43,622 bases of DNA from Fimbriimonas sp. (GCA_031292555.1 JARLGV010000038.1:1-43622); one strand, 5' to 3'; positions 1-9,144 are shown, numbered from the stretch's first letter. Numbers and translations: made by a program. The notes: a model not told the origin generated them from the sequence alone.

Positions 1-349
1 TCAAACCTAGGGATCAAGAATGATTCAGGTTCTGGAGTATCCAGCTCTCGGGCCCAGGTTCAGTTAGCCCGTCTGAGCCTGCGCCAGTACGCTATGCGGC
101 ATTCGGTCGCGTAAGACCTCAGTGCACCAAGACCTCTCACAAAGTTCAAGCCAGCCCTCACCTTGCTAATGATGTTGCCGGTCCAGGTCATCACGGTGAC
201 GGATACTGCTTTCCCCAACTCAAGTGTTCGAGAGATTCCTACTTGGGGGCACACCGGAGATTAACGCAGCCTCGCTTTGACTCTACGATCGCAAAGAACG
301 TGCGAACGGAATCCCGGGTCTCTGAAAGCCGATCATCTCGCGCCCAAAG
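1..349. other. Left-edge stretch with no supported gene
   Basis: No convincing gene is visible. The longest open stretch is a 64-codon minus-strand frame at 60-254 with a GTG start. Its product shows no motif, signal peptide or ribosome binding site that I can recognise, so I do not call it. The stretch lies downstream of the ABC exporter gene, whose stop codon is at 350. No hairpin followed by a T-run is obvious next to that stop. Confidence 0.5.
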
Positions 350-2101
350 CTATGCCCCTACTAGCTCATAGAGTTCGGCGTAGCGGCCGCCGTGTTCCAG
401 GAGTTGGGTGTGAGTGCCGATCTCGACGACCTTGCCTTCGGCGAGGACGGCGATCTGGTCTGCGCTTTGGACGGTGGATAGGCGGTGGGCGATGACCATC
501 GTCGTCCGGCCTTGCATCAAGCGGTCGAGCGCTTCGCGAACCAGAGACTCGGAAATCGTATCGAGTGCGGAGGTCGCTTCGTCCAGGATCAGAATCTCCG
601 GGTCCTTGAGCATCACTCGGGCGATCGCCACGCGTTGACGCTGACCGCCGGATAGGGTGATTCCCCGTTCGCCGATCATCGTTTCGTAGCCTTCCTTGAA
701 CCCGCTTACGAACTCCTCGATGTTGGCGGCTTTGGCCGCCGCCTCGACTTCGGCGTCGGTCGCGTCCAGCCGGCCATATCGAATGTTCTCCCGGATCGTC
801 CCGTTGAACAGAATCGTATCCTGCGGCACGATTCCGATGTGCTGGCGCAGCGAACTTCGTTTGATCGAGCGAATCGGCACTCCGTCGATCGTGATCACAC
901 CCGATTGGGCCTCATAGAATCGATAGAGCAATGACGAGACGGTCGTTTTTCCGCTGCCGCTCGGACCGACGATTGCCGTAACCTTGCCGGGCAAAAGTTC
1001 CAGTGTCAGTTTGCGAAGCACCGGCGTGTCGGCAACGTATGCGAATTCGATGTCTTTGAGGAGAACTTCTCCTGGCCCTTTGCGGAAGTCGATCGCCCCT
1101 TCGGGATCAGCCTCCTCCGGATGCTCGTCGAGGATCGCGAAAAGCCGATCCGCCGCGCCCACTGCTCGCTGAAGCCGGGTCCAAAGGGATGCCAACGACG
1201 CCATGGGACCACTAATGAACAAGATCGTCATCACGAATGCGATCAGTTTGCCGACGGTAATGCGTCCCTCGAGCACGCTCTTTCCGCCGTACCAGAACAC
1301 GCCCAGGATCACGAGCGTCATACCGGCGGCGGCGACGGTACCCATCATCCCTTCCCAGACCGCGCTTCGCATGCTGATACCGAAAACGGTAATCAGTTTC
1401 TCGTTCGAGCGCTTGTCCTCGTATGGCTCTCGAGCGAATGCCTTGACAAGCCGGATGTTGGCGATCGCCTCCGACATCATGCCCATGACGTCGGCAAGAG
1501 CATCGAGCCCTTTGCGCGTGAGTTTACGAAGAGCGATGCCGGAAACGACGAATCCCGCCATTGTGACGGTCAGGACTGACATGACGACCACCGTCAAAAC
1601 CCAATCGACGTAGAGCGCCACCGCCATCATTCCGACGAGGACGACGATGTTGCCGCCGAGTTTCACGATGTCGTCGGTAAGGGTCGACTGGAGCATTCCG
1701 ACATCGTTGGACAGATGGGACGTTAGGTCGCCCGACCGGTTGCGGTCGAAGTACGCCACCGGGAGACGTTGCAGGTGCGCGAACAATTTGCAGCGAAGGT
1801 CCATCACAATCCGGTTCCCCGCATACGCGGCGATCATGTATTGCGAGTAGCCGAAAACGGAGGACAGCAGCACCAGGCCCACGATCTTGACGACCATCGA
1901 GTCCAAACTGTCGAGGCTGTGGGTATTGACGACAACGTCGATCCCTTGTTTGGTGATCAACGGCAGGGACAGGGTAATCGCGCTGGTGAGCAGTGTCAGA
2001 AGTCCGGCAACCAGAAGTCGTGCCTTGTAGGGGGCAGCGAGCTTGAGGAGCCGGGTGATGCCGGTGAAGGACAGCTTGACCAACTTGTCTTCGTCGGTCA
2101 T
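350..2101 (-). CDS. MsbA-like ABC exporter, fused membrane and ATPase domains
   Basis: This is a half-transporter that should work as a homodimer in the inner membrane and export a lipid, drug or peptide with ATP. The N-terminal ~320 residues hold about six membrane helices of the ABC type-1 fold. The ATPase domain follows with Walker A GPSGSGKTT, signature LSGGQRQRVAIARVM, Walker B ILILDEATSALD and H-loop IAHRLSTV. The total of about 583 residues is normal for MsbA/LmrA-type exporters. I chose the ATG at 2101 (MTDEDKLVKL). An in-frame ATG at 2125 and a TTG at 2158 are possible longer starts, and none has a good Shine-Dalgarno site. The gene stands alone and is divergent from egtD. The substrate cannot be read from the sequence. 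Confidence 0.93.
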   Translation of the reverse strand: MTDEDKLVKLSFTGITRLLKLAAPYKARLLVAGLLTLLTSAITLSLPLITKQGIDVVVNTHSLDSLDSMVVKIVGLVLLSSVFGYSQYMIAAYAGNRIVMDLRCKLFAHLQRLPVAYFDRNRSGDLTSHLSNDVGMLQSTLTDDIVKLGGNIVVLVGMMAVALYVDWVLTVVVMSVLTVTMAGFVVSGIALRKLTRKGLDALADVMGMMSEAIANIRLVKAFAREPYEDKRSNEKLITVFGISMRSAVWEGMMGTVAAAGMTLVILGVFWYGGKSVLEGRITVGKLIAFVMTILFISGPMASLASLWTRLQRAVGAADRLFAILDEHPEEADPEGAIDFRKGPGEVLLKDIEFAYVADTPVLRKLTLELLPGKVTAIVGPSGSGKTTVSSLLYRFYEAQSGVITIDGVPIRSIKRSSLRQHIGIVPQDTILFNGTIRENIRYGRLDATDAEVEAAAKAANIEEFVSGFKEGYETMIGERGITLSGGQRQRVAIARVMLKDPEILILDEATSALDTISESLVREALDRLMQGRTTMVIAHRLSTVQSADQIAVLAEGKVVEIGTHTQLLEHGGRYAELYELVGA

Positions 2102-2492
2102 TGGCGTGCGGGAGTAACGTCGCATGGCGGGGGGATCTCTAGGGTACCCGCGTCGCAAAGTCGCCTTTACGCAAGATGCGAACTGTTGCGGGACCTAGCG
2201 CTTGTTTCACGATGGGGAGGCTTCCATTAACAATACGCGCATGATCGCGTGTTTCAATCGAGCGTCGTGCCACTCTACGGCCAAACCTGGCATATCGGGC
2301 ATGAAACGTACCGCGACGAACAGGACCTTTACGTTAATAGAAGGTTACGTCGGCCAATCGGACGATCGAAGGAACTACCTTTGCGGATAACGTATTCGTA
2401 AAGTGTGAGAGGTTTGGACATCTCTCGACGTTTGGAACATAGAGATCGGTTGAATTCTCAGGAAACTGGAATAGTTTGTAAGCGTGCAAGTC
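2102..2492. other. Divergent intergenic region, exporter / egtD
   Basis: About 390 bases separate the divergent exporter and egtD genes, so promoters for both must lie here. A weak sigma-70-like pair may serve egtD: TTGAAT at 2450-2455 and TAGTTT at 2472-2477 with a 16-base spacer. The -10 match is poor. A 62-codon plus-strand frame at 2202-2390 has no recognisable product. I see no RNA gene here. Confidence 0.35.
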
Positions 2493-2502
2493 AGGGGGAG
2501 GA
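2493..2502 (+). promoter_or_regulatory. Strong ribosome binding site fixing a TTG start for egtD
   Basis: The run AGGGGGAGGA lies four bases before TTG at 2506. It is among the best Shine-Dalgarno matches in the window and supports the non-ATG start of egtD. There is no in-frame ATG close by that fits the family's N-terminus. Confidence 0.75.
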
Positions 2503-2505
2503 CGC

Positions 2506-3489
2506 TTGGAATCTAGATTGAAGTTTATCGAAGTGAAGGGGGATCATCCCAAGACGACCTTCTGCCAGGCGGTGGACGAGGGCCTGTCGGCGGCGCCCAA
2601 ATCGCTGCCCACTCTGTACTTGTACGACCATCGCGGCTCGGAACTGTTCGAAGAGATCACTTGCCTGCCCGAGTACTACCCGACGCGCACTGAGCAGTCG
2701 ATCCTCGAGCGAGTCTCGTCGGAGATTGTTGAAGCAGTAGGAGGCGACCTCATGATCGTCGAGTTCGGAAGCGGAAGTTCGACCAAGACGCGCCTTCTGC
2801 TTAGCGCCGCCCTCGACCGGCAGAGGAGCCTGCCATACGTGCCGATCGACATCTCGACCGAGTTTCTCAAGCAGACGTCGCTCACACTGCTTCGCGATTT
2901 TGACCGGCTGACCATCCAGGCAATGAGCGCCGAATATTTCGATGCCATCGCGGCCATGCCGGAGCACTCTGGCCCGCGCCTTATGCTCTTCCTGGGCAGC
3001 AATATCGGGAATCTGACCCATGAGGAGGCGACGTCCTTCCTCGCTCAGGTGCGAAGCCAGATGAAGCCGAAAGACCGAATTCTGATCGGAATCGACCTGG
3101 TGAAGGAGCGGACGATTCTCGAGGATGCCTACAACGACCGGCGGGGAGTGACCGCCGAATTCAACTTGAATCTGTTGCGCCGGATCAACCGAGAGTTGGA
3201 CGGCAACTTCGATTTGTCCGGCTTCTACCACAGCGCCCCGTACGACGAGCGGGAGCAACGGATCGAGATGAGGCTCTTCAGCTTGTCGCGTCAGATTGTC
3301 GATATCGACGGCACCGGAGGCGTGTACTCGTTCACTCCCGGAGAGTTCATCCATACCGAGTGGTCCCACAAGTACACCCTCGATTCCTTCCGCCGTCTTT
3401 GCCGCCCCGCCGGGTTGGAATTGGATGCGACGTGGCGAGACGAGCGAGACTGGTTTGCGATGATTCTGCTGAGGCCCGATGCGCCCTGA
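2506..3489 (+). CDS. egtD: EgtD: L-histidine N-alpha-methyltransferase (ergothioneine)
   Basis: The enzyme should trimethylate histidine with S-adenosylmethionine to hercynine, the first step of ergothioneine synthesis in the cytosol. The 327-residue length fits the family. Visible features are LPEYYPTRTE (Tyr57/58, histidine site), the SAM loop VEFGSGSSTKTR (~85-96), FLGSNIGN with Asn166, AYND with Tyr209, and HTEWSHKY with Glu285 and Ser287. These correspond to the histidine-binding residues Tyr56, Asn166, Tyr206, Glu282 and Ser284 described for the mycobacterial enzyme, as I recall them. The start is TTG with a strong ribosome binding site. The 3' end overlaps egtB by 11 bases, so the two are almost surely co-translated. 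Confidence 0.93.
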   Translation: MESRLKFIEVKGDHPKTTFCQAVDEGLSAAPKSLPTLYLYDHRGSELFEEITCLPEYYPTRTEQSILERVSSEIVEAVGGDLMIVEFGSGSSTKTRLLLSAALDRQRSLPYVPIDISTEFLKQTSLTLLRDFDRLTIQAMSAEYFDAIAAMPEHSGPRLMLFLGSNIGNLTHEEATSFLAQVRSQMKPKDRILIGIDLVKERTILEDAYNDRRGVTAEFNLNLLRRINRELDGNFDLSGFYHSAPYDEREQRIEMRLFSLSRQIVDIDGTGGVYSFTPGEFIHTEWSHKYTLDSFRRLCRPAGLELDATWRDERDWFAMILLRPDAP

Positions 3490-4783
3490 GACGGACCTTC
3501 GCAGGAAAGAGCTGCTTCGGGCGCTTGGCAAAACGCGAGACAAGACGCTCTGGCTGCTCGAACAGGTTCCGGATGAATTCTTGCGCCGCCGCGTCCACTC
3601 GTTCTACTCCCCAATCGGGTGGCACTTCGGCCACGTGGGCCGCACCGAGGAGTATTGGGTAATGTCCCGAGCGCTCGGCCAGTCCGTATTTGACGAGAAG
3701 TTGAGCTTCCTCTATGCCGACCTCGCGGAGAACCCGAAGGACAATCGTGTGAACATCCCCGGCCGAGAGGGCACGATCGAGTACCTACGGCAAACCCGCG
3801 AGCGGGTCTTGGGTGCGCTGAAGACGTGCGAATTCGAAGAAGATTCCCCTTTTCTGGCCGACGGATATGCCTGGGAATTCGCCCTCCAGCACGAGTGCCA
3901 GCACCAAGAAACGATCACGGAGATGCTGCAACTCATTCAAAAGCAGTTGCCCGTATCGCCGGTCGAACTCCCCGCCTGGCGAACTGACCACGAGACCAAC
4001 ATGATCGACATCCCAGGCGGGACGTTTCAAATGGGGTCGGATGACCTGCGCGGGTATGACAACGAGAAGGGCGCCCACGAGGTTCACGTCGATGACATTC
4101 GGCTTGCCTCACACCCAGTGACCGCAATCGAGTGGACGCAGTTCATGGAGGACGGCGGCTACCATCGCCCGGAACTATGGACCGCCGAGGGCTGGGCATG
4201 GCGGATCGCCGAACAAGCGAACTGCCCAGAATACTGGGTTCCCCAGAACGGTGGCTGGGTGTATTTCGCTCCACTCGGCGCACGCGCGATCCACCCCGAC
4301 GAACCGGCGATGTGCCTGAGTTGGTTCGAGGCGGATGCCTACGCACGATGGCGCGGAAAGCGCTTGCCGACCGAGGAAGAGTGGGAGTATGCCGCCGCCT
4401 ATGCAGGCTCTCGCCGAGAACCAAGCATGGTGCGCCGATTTCCATGGGGCGACACGCCACCGACTTGCGATCATGCATCGCACGCTTTGGATCGCTGGGC
4501 GCCCTCTCCAGTCGGAAGCCATCCATTGGGGGCCACGCCCCTCGGACTGGCCGACATGGCGGGAGGAGTTTGGGAATGGACCTCAAGCCGGTTCCTTCCC
4601 TACCCCAGATTCTCGGCCTTTCCCTACGACGGGTACTCCAAGGACCACATGCTCGGCGCACATCGCGTATGCCGAGGCGGATCCTGGGCGACCGCCGGGG
4701 CAATCCTTCGCTGTTCGTTTCGAAACTGGTATGTACCCACCTACCGACAGGGTCTCCTGGGTATGAGACTTGCCGAATTGTGA
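3479..4783 (+). CDS. egtB: EgtB-like hercynine sulfoxide synthase
   Basis: This non-haem iron enzyme should join hercynine to a thiol (gamma-glutamylcysteine or cysteine) using oxygen, giving the sulfoxide precursor of ergothioneine. An N-terminal DinB-like helical domain (~1-160) carries the iron ligands: His49 or His52 in GWHFGHVGRTEEYW, and His138 and His142 in the HxxxHQE motif QHECQHQETITEM. A formylglycine-generating-enzyme-like C-terminal domain starts near residue 173 (IDIPGGTFQMGSDD) and ends GLLGMRLAEL. The 434-residue length fits EgtB. The ATG overlaps the end of egtD by 11 bases. No egtA, egtC or egtE lies in the window, so the thiol donor is open. A cysteine-using (type II) EgtB is possible. 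Confidence 0.9.
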   Translation: MRPETDLRRKELLRALGKTRDKTLWLLEQVPDEFLRRRVHSFYSPIGWHFGHVGRTEEYWVMSRALGQSVFDEKLSFLYADLAENPKDNRVNIPGREGTIEYLRQTRERVLGALKTCEFEEDSPFLADGYAWEFALQHECQHQETITEMLQLIQKQLPVSPVELPAWRTDHETNMIDIPGGTFQMGSDDLRGYDNEKGAHEVHVDDIRLASHPVTAIEWTQFMEDGGYHRPELWTAEGWAWRIAEQANCPEYWVPQNGGWVYFAPLGARAIHPDEPAMCLSWFEADAYARWRGKRLPTEEEWEYAAAYAGSRREPSMVRRFPWGDTPPTCDHASHALDRWAPSPVGSHPLGATPLGLADMAGGVWEWTSSRFLPYPRFSAFPYDGYSKDHMLGAHRVCRGGSWATAGAILRCSFRNWYVPTYRQGLLGMRLAEL

Positions 4784-4824
4784 CGCTCGAAATACGATAA
4801 CCTGGTGCCGGTAGGTTGATCACA

Positions 4825-6219
4825 ATGCCATCGAGGCCAAAAACTAAGCGGAAGCGATTGCTCAAGGGGTGCCTTCTCCTGTTTGGAGCACTCGTTCTTG
4901 GAGCCGGCGTAACGGTTGGATTCCTCGTCTACCGGGTAATCATGGGGCCGGCAGGTATGGCTGAAGGGGCATCCAAGGCGTACCGAGCCGCCGGCATGCC
5001 ATGGGAGGCCAAGGACCTTGGGCAGGGCCCAGTTGCTCCCGAAAGGAATGCGGCAATTCTCTTCCAGGAAACCGGCAAGCAATTGGCCAAACTGCACCCG
5101 GACCAGGACGCCACTTCGATTCGGAAGCTTATTGAAGTCGGGTCCTTTGGCGCGGCAGCCAAGCAGCTAAGTTCCTATGCGGCGGCCCTCGATATCCTGG
5201 ACACGGCGTCAAGTCGTCCGGAGATTGTCTACGATTGGGACTGGGACCTGGGCATGGCCCTGCAGATGCCCGAATTGACCGACACAAAGAGATACGTCAG
5301 GCTCGTCTGCCTCGAAGCGCAGCTTGACGCGGCCAACCATGCGCCGGACAAAACGATTCGGGACCTGGCAATCGCATGGCGGCTTTCAATCCTGATAGGG
5401 CGTGAACCGGGAATGCTTGCGATGTTAAGCCAAGTCGGCTGCGAAAACATTGTCCTCGATGCGTGCCAGCGGTGTGCCGCAACGATGAAGGACGATGTTG
5501 CGTCGCTCGCCGAAATCGAATCGATCACGAATGTGCCGAATGCGCTGCCGAATTTCGGCAGGGCTCTCCGCGGCGAGGCCTATTTCATCCTGGCAGGAAT
5601 TCGGAATCCCTCCGTGATCGAAAAGGCCATGGAGTCGTCCGGAAATGCCGATCCAACCCAAGGGATTGATCGGGCAACCTTGGTTCGATCCGGACTCCCA
5701 CGCGATATTAAAGACCGAGCGCTTGCCGCTCTCTTCTTTCAAATCTGGACTGACGTGAAGGCGGCGATCGACTCGTACCCCGATGACCCCCAAGGACTTG
5801 GCGCAGCCACCGTCAGAATCTCGGACAAGTGGAGCAAGAAGAGCCTGATGGGGCAGATCGGAGTTGTCGCCCTTCCGGCGTTCTCGCAGGCCGGAAAGGC
5901 CGTTGCCGAACTGAAGGCAACACGTGCGGTGACATTTGCCTTGATCGAGGCCATGAGGCTCAAGGCCCGAATCGGTAGGTGGCCGACTCGGGCCGAGGAT
6001 ATTCCTGGGAAGTGGATCGACCCTTTCACCGGCGACCCACTCAAGATCAAAGAGACGCCAGAGTCCTTTCGGGTCTACAGTGTGGGACCAAACCTCCACG
6101 ATGACGGTGGAATTCGCAAATCAGAAATACTCGGCGACTTAAGCAAAGCCAACTACGATATCGTGGCATCGTATCCACCCCGCAAATACGGCCAACAGGG
6201 GTTAGCCAAATCGCGTTGA
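4825..6219 (+). CDS. Membrane-anchored protein of unknown function
   Basis: I do not recognise this 464-residue protein as a named family. It has a basic N-terminus (MPSRPKTKRKRLLKG) followed by one hydrophobic helix (~16-42), which suggests an inner-membrane anchor with a large periplasmic part. The middle is helix-rich. The C-terminus (DPFTGDPLKIKET, then YSVGPNLHDDGG) resembles the tail found in many pseudopilin-like and secreted proteins of Planctomycetes and Armatimonadota, where it may bind calcium. That resemblance is from memory. The ATG at 4825 is preferred over the TTG at 4816 because AGG at 4813-4815 is well spaced from it. It lies 41 bases after egtB and could be in that transcript. 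Confidence 0.75.
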   Translation: MPSRPKTKRKRLLKGCLLLFGALVLGAGVTVGFLVYRVIMGPAGMAEGASKAYRAAGMPWEAKDLGQGPVAPERNAAILFQETGKQLAKLHPDQDATSIRKLIEVGSFGAAAKQLSSYAAALDILDTASSRPEIVYDWDWDLGMALQMPELTDTKRYVRLVCLEAQLDAANHAPDKTIRDLAIAWRLSILIGREPGMLAMLSQVGCENIVLDACQRCAATMKDDVASLAEIESITNVPNALPNFGRALRGEAYFILAGIRNPSVIEKAMESSGNADPTQGIDRATLVRSGLPRDIKDRALAALFFQIWTDVKAAIDSYPDDPQGLGAATVRISDKWSKKSLMGQIGVVALPAFSQAGKAVAELKATRAVTFALIEAMRLKARIGRWPTRAEDIPGKWIDPFTGDPLKIKETPESFRVYSVGPNLHDDGGIRKSEILGDLSKANYDIVASYPPRKYGQQGLAKSR

Positions 6220-6268
6220 AACCGCTATCCTAGTCTCAGGCTTGGCGGATCGTCCCACCCTCCAGACC

Positions 6269-7003
6269 ATGATCAACCTAACGAACGTATGCAAACGATA
6301 CGGCTCGCTGACTGCTTTGCAGCCGACGAACCTTGAGATTCCAAGCGGCAAGGTCACCGCATTGATCGGGCCAAGCGGTTGCGGCAAATCAACCATTTTG
6401 CGGATCATCGTCGGCTTGGTCAGGCCCGATTCCGGCGAAATCCGGATCGATGGAGCGCGGATGGACCCAGAGTCTTCCCTTTCGCTTCGCCGAAAACTCG
6501 GATACGTGATTCAAGACGGCGGGCTCTTCCCTCACCTCACGGCCCGGCAGAACGTAACGCTCATGTCCGAGCACCTCGGCAAGCCTGTCGACGAAGTCCA
6601 GCGGCGGGTCGAGGCGCTAGCAGATCTTACGCGTTTCCCAAAGGATTCGCTTGACCGGTATCCACTCGAGTTGAGTGGAGGACAGAGACAACGCGTCGGG
6701 CTAATGCGGGCATTGGCGCTGGAGCCTTCGACACTGCTTCTCGACGAGCCGCTCGGGGCTCTCGATCCATTGGTCAGATCGGGACTGCAAGCCGACCTCA
6801 AGGAGATTTTCATCCGCCTTGGGCAGACGGTGGTGCTGGTCACCCACGACATGGGGGAGGCAGCCTATCTGGCGGATCAGATTGTTTTGCTGAGAGAAGG
6901 GGCCGTCGTCCAGCAAGGAACGCTGGAGGACTTTCAAAAGCGCCCCGCGGAACCCTTCGTGACCGAGTTCCTGAATGCCCAAAGGGCTCTGGTGGCGCTA
7001 TGA
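6269..7003 (+). CDS. Osmoprotectant-type ABC transporter ATPase
   Basis: This ATPase powers the uptake system encoded by the next gene. It has Walker A GPSGCGKST, Q-loop VIQDGGLFPHLT, signature LSGGQRQRVGLMRAL, Walker B LLLDEPLGALD and the H-loop in VTHDMGEA. It resembles OpuCA/ProV-type ATPases but is only 244 residues long and lacks the C-terminal CBS domains that OpuCA uses to sense ionic strength. The ATG at 6269 (MINLTNVCKRYG) matches the usual start of the domain; a TTG at 6242 is possible. Its stop overlaps the following ATG by four bases (ATGA), indicating translational coupling. Confidence 0.92.
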   Translation: MINLTNVCKRYGSLTALQPTNLEIPSGKVTALIGPSGCGKSTILRIIVGLVRPDSGEIRIDGARMDPESSLSLRRKLGYVIQDGGLFPHLTARQNVTLMSEHLGKPVDEVQRRVEALADLTRFPKDSLDRYPLELSGGQRQRVGLMRALALEPSTLLLDEPLGALDPLVRSGLQADLKEIFIRLGQTVVLVTHDMGEAAYLADQIVLLREGAVVQQGTLEDFQKRPAEPFVTEFLNAQRALVAL

Positions 7004-8508
7004 ACCGGTTTGCCTTCGCCATCGCCGGACTTGCCGTAGCCCTGACGGTGTCCGCCCAGACGATCACGGTGGGCTCCAAGAAGTTCACCGAATCGTACGT
7101 CCTCGGAGAAATCGCCAAGCGCACGCTAGAGAACGCCGGATTCCAGGTGGATCACAAGCAAGGCATGGGTGCGACCGCGATCGTCTGGGGCGCGCTCAAG
7201 AACGGCGATATCTCGATGTATCCGGAGTACACCGGGACCGTCAGCGAGGAGATCCTGAAGCAACCGAGAGCGTCCCGCGAGGCAATGGTGACGGCGCTCG
7301 CAAAGGACGGCATCGGAATGTCGCCCGATCTGGGGTTCAACGACGCATACGGCATCGTGATGCGTCGCAAGCAGGCCGACGACCTCAAGATCGCCAAGAT
7401 CAGCGACTTGCAGGGACATCCCGACCTGAAGTGCGGCATCACTCACGAGCTACTGGGAAGGAAGGACGGGTGGTCGCCGCTACTTGCGAAGTACGGACTG
7501 CACTTTGACGACGTGAAGGGCATCGACCACGCGCTTGGCTACGCCGCTCTCTATGCCGGCCAAGTCGACATAAAAGACTGCTACACCACAGATGCGGAGA
7601 TCAAGAAGTACGACCTGGTAGTGCTACAAGACGACCGGGAGTTCTTCCCGCTCTACAAAGCGGTGTTCCTGTACCGTCTGAATCTTCCGCAGAAGGCGAT
7701 CGACGCCGTCGCGAAGCTTGCGGGCACCATCGACGAACAAAAGATGATCGCCATGAACGCGGAGGCGAACCAGAGCAAGGACTACTCCGAAGCCGCTACC
7801 ATGTATTTCGCGCCCAAGAGTTCACCCGAGGCTGCGTCCGCCCAGCCAAAGCCGGTTGGCAACTCGCGCCTCGATCAGCTGCTTCCCGAGACTCTTCGGC
7901 ACCTGGAACTCGTGGCGGTTTCCATGGCGTTCGCGATCTTTGTCGGGATCCCGCTCGGAATCTGGGCATCAAAGCCAGGCAGGCTAGGCGTCGGTATTTT
8001 GGGTGTCACGGGCGTCATTCAAACCGTCCCCTCGCTAGCATTGCTTGCCCTGCTTGTTCCCATTCCCTTCTTCGGGATCAGCTTCACGACGGCAGTGGTC
8101 GCGCTATTCCTGTATTCGCTCCTACCAATTGTCCGAAACACGGCCGCCGGACTTTCGGGCATTCCGGTCCCGCTTCGAGAATCGGCGGCGGCCTTGGGAC
8201 TTGAACCTTCGGCCCAGTTGCGAAAGGTCTTCCTGCCGATGGCGCTGCCGATGATCCTAGCCGGCATTAAGACCAGCGCGGTAATCAATGTCGGAACCGC
8301 AACGCTGGCCGCGTTGATCGGTCAGGGCGGACTCGGGGAGCCGATCGTGAGCGGCCTTTCGCTGAACGATGGACCGACGATCCTGTGGGGAGCCATCCCG
8401 GCGGCCCTTCTGGCGATCATCGTTCAGGTCGCGTTCGATCTACTGGAGGCGGGAATCGTTCCCCGCGGACTGCGGCTTCGCCCTCAGGGATATGAGCACG
8501 ATCATTAG
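7000..8508 (+). CDS. Fused substrate-binding protein and permease, OpuC/OpuF type
   Basis: This single chain supplies the extracytoplasmic binding domain and the membrane channel of an uptake system, probably for glycine betaine, choline or a related quaternary amine. A signal peptide (~1-20, ending VSAQ) precedes a type II binding domain (~22-265) with GSKKFTES and MYPEYTGT, hallmarks of OpuBC/OpuCC proteins. A linker (~270-290) leads to a permease with about five helices and the EAA loop (ESAAALGLEPSAQLRKVFLP) that docks the ATPase. In the OpuFB and ProWX fusions I know of, the permease comes first; here the order is reversed. The gene overlaps the ATPase gene by four bases. The exact ligand is not decided by the sequence. 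Confidence 0.9.
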   Translation: MNRFAFAIAGLAVALTVSAQTITVGSKKFTESYVLGEIAKRTLENAGFQVDHKQGMGATAIVWGALKNGDISMYPEYTGTVSEEILKQPRASREAMVTALAKDGIGMSPDLGFNDAYGIVMRRKQADDLKIAKISDLQGHPDLKCGITHELLGRKDGWSPLLAKYGLHFDDVKGIDHALGYAALYAGQVDIKDCYTTDAEIKKYDLVVLQDDREFFPLYKAVFLYRLNLPQKAIDAVAKLAGTIDEQKMIAMNAEANQSKDYSEAATMYFAPKSSPEAASAQPKPVGNSRLDQLLPETLRHLELVAVSMAFAIFVGIPLGIWASKPGRLGVGILGVTGVIQTVPSLALLALLVPIPFFGISFTTAVVALFLYSLLPIVRNTAAGLSGIPVPLRESAAALGLEPSAQLRKVFLPMALPMILAGIKTSAVINVGTATLAALIGQGGLGEPIVSGLSLNDGPTILWGAIPAALLAIIVQVAFDLLEAGIVPRGLRLRPQGYEHDH

Positions 8509-8526
8509 CGGTCGACTGGCAACCGG

Positions 8527-8994
8527 CTACGAGCGCTCGGAAGGTGTGTTGTAGCCAACGTCATTGACGGCTACTCCAATACGCTGCTCGTAGACCTTCT
8601 TGTTTGGGGTGGAGAACTGGATCTTCGCCCACCAATAACCGTCCCGAATGTCGGCCGAAACCTGGGGCCCCCAGGAACGAAGCGCATCGGTCGTCACCGA
8701 TTGCTTTCGCTGTGCCACATGCAAAGGCTCATCAGGAATCTTGGGAACTGCGCTAGTGTCGGCAAAAACCAAATAGCACTGGTGGAAAAACTCCTTGGCA
8801 AGTTCGTTCTGCTGGTACGAGGCCTCGCGAATCGGAATCCAATTCCAGGCCACAACACACGCAATCACGATCAACGGGCCGGTAATGACAGCAGCAATCT
8901 TGCGATATTTCCAATAGAGCGGGGTCGCGATTGGAATGTTCTTAGGCTGCGATTCTGCGGCAGATGCGGGATTTGGTTTCTTCACTTCGGCCAT
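8527..8994 (-). CDS. Small single-helix membrane protein, unknown
   Basis: The product is 155 residues with no family that I recognise. A Pro/Ala-rich cytoplasmic start (~1-30) is followed by one membrane helix (~34-52, VITGPLIVIACVVAWNW). A mostly polar C-terminal domain follows, probably in the periplasm, containing SWGPQVSADIRDGYWWAKI. It lies tail-to-tail with the osmoprotectant permease gene. A good promoter with a perfect TATAAT sits just upstream, which supports both the gene and its ATG start. Confidence 0.65.
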   Translation of the reverse strand: MAEVKKPNPASAAESQPKNIPIATPLYWKYRKIAAVITGPLIVIACVVAWNWIPIREASYQQNELAKEFFHQCYLVFADTSAVPKIPDEPLHVAQRKQSVTTDALRSWGPQVSADIRDGYWWAKIQFSTPNKKVYEQRIGVAVNDVGYNTPSERS

Positions 8995-9005
8995 TCCAAT
9001 AAAGA

Positions 9006-9032
9006 ATTATAGTGGAATAAACTATGCCTCAA
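9006..9032 (-). promoter_or_regulatory. Sigma-70-like promoter for the small membrane protein gene
   Basis: On the minus strand TTGAGG (9032-9027) and a perfect TATAAT (9011-9006) are separated by 15 bases. The -10 box ends 11 bases before the ATG at 8994, so the untranslated leader would be only a few bases long. The short spacer is the weak point. Confidence 0.45.
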
Positions 9033-9144
9033 TCCCGGCGTCGCCCATGTCGCCCGACCTTCCATTGAGTTCGGCTCGTTTTGCGGTGATCTTCGCAACC
9101 TTGATCACCTCGGGTATACGGCGAGTTCGACGATTCTCAATCTG

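Noticed and set aside
2491-3543. A 350-codon minus-strand frame opposite egtD
   Set aside because: egtD on the plus strand has all family motifs and a strong ribosome binding site; the antisense frame shows no motif.
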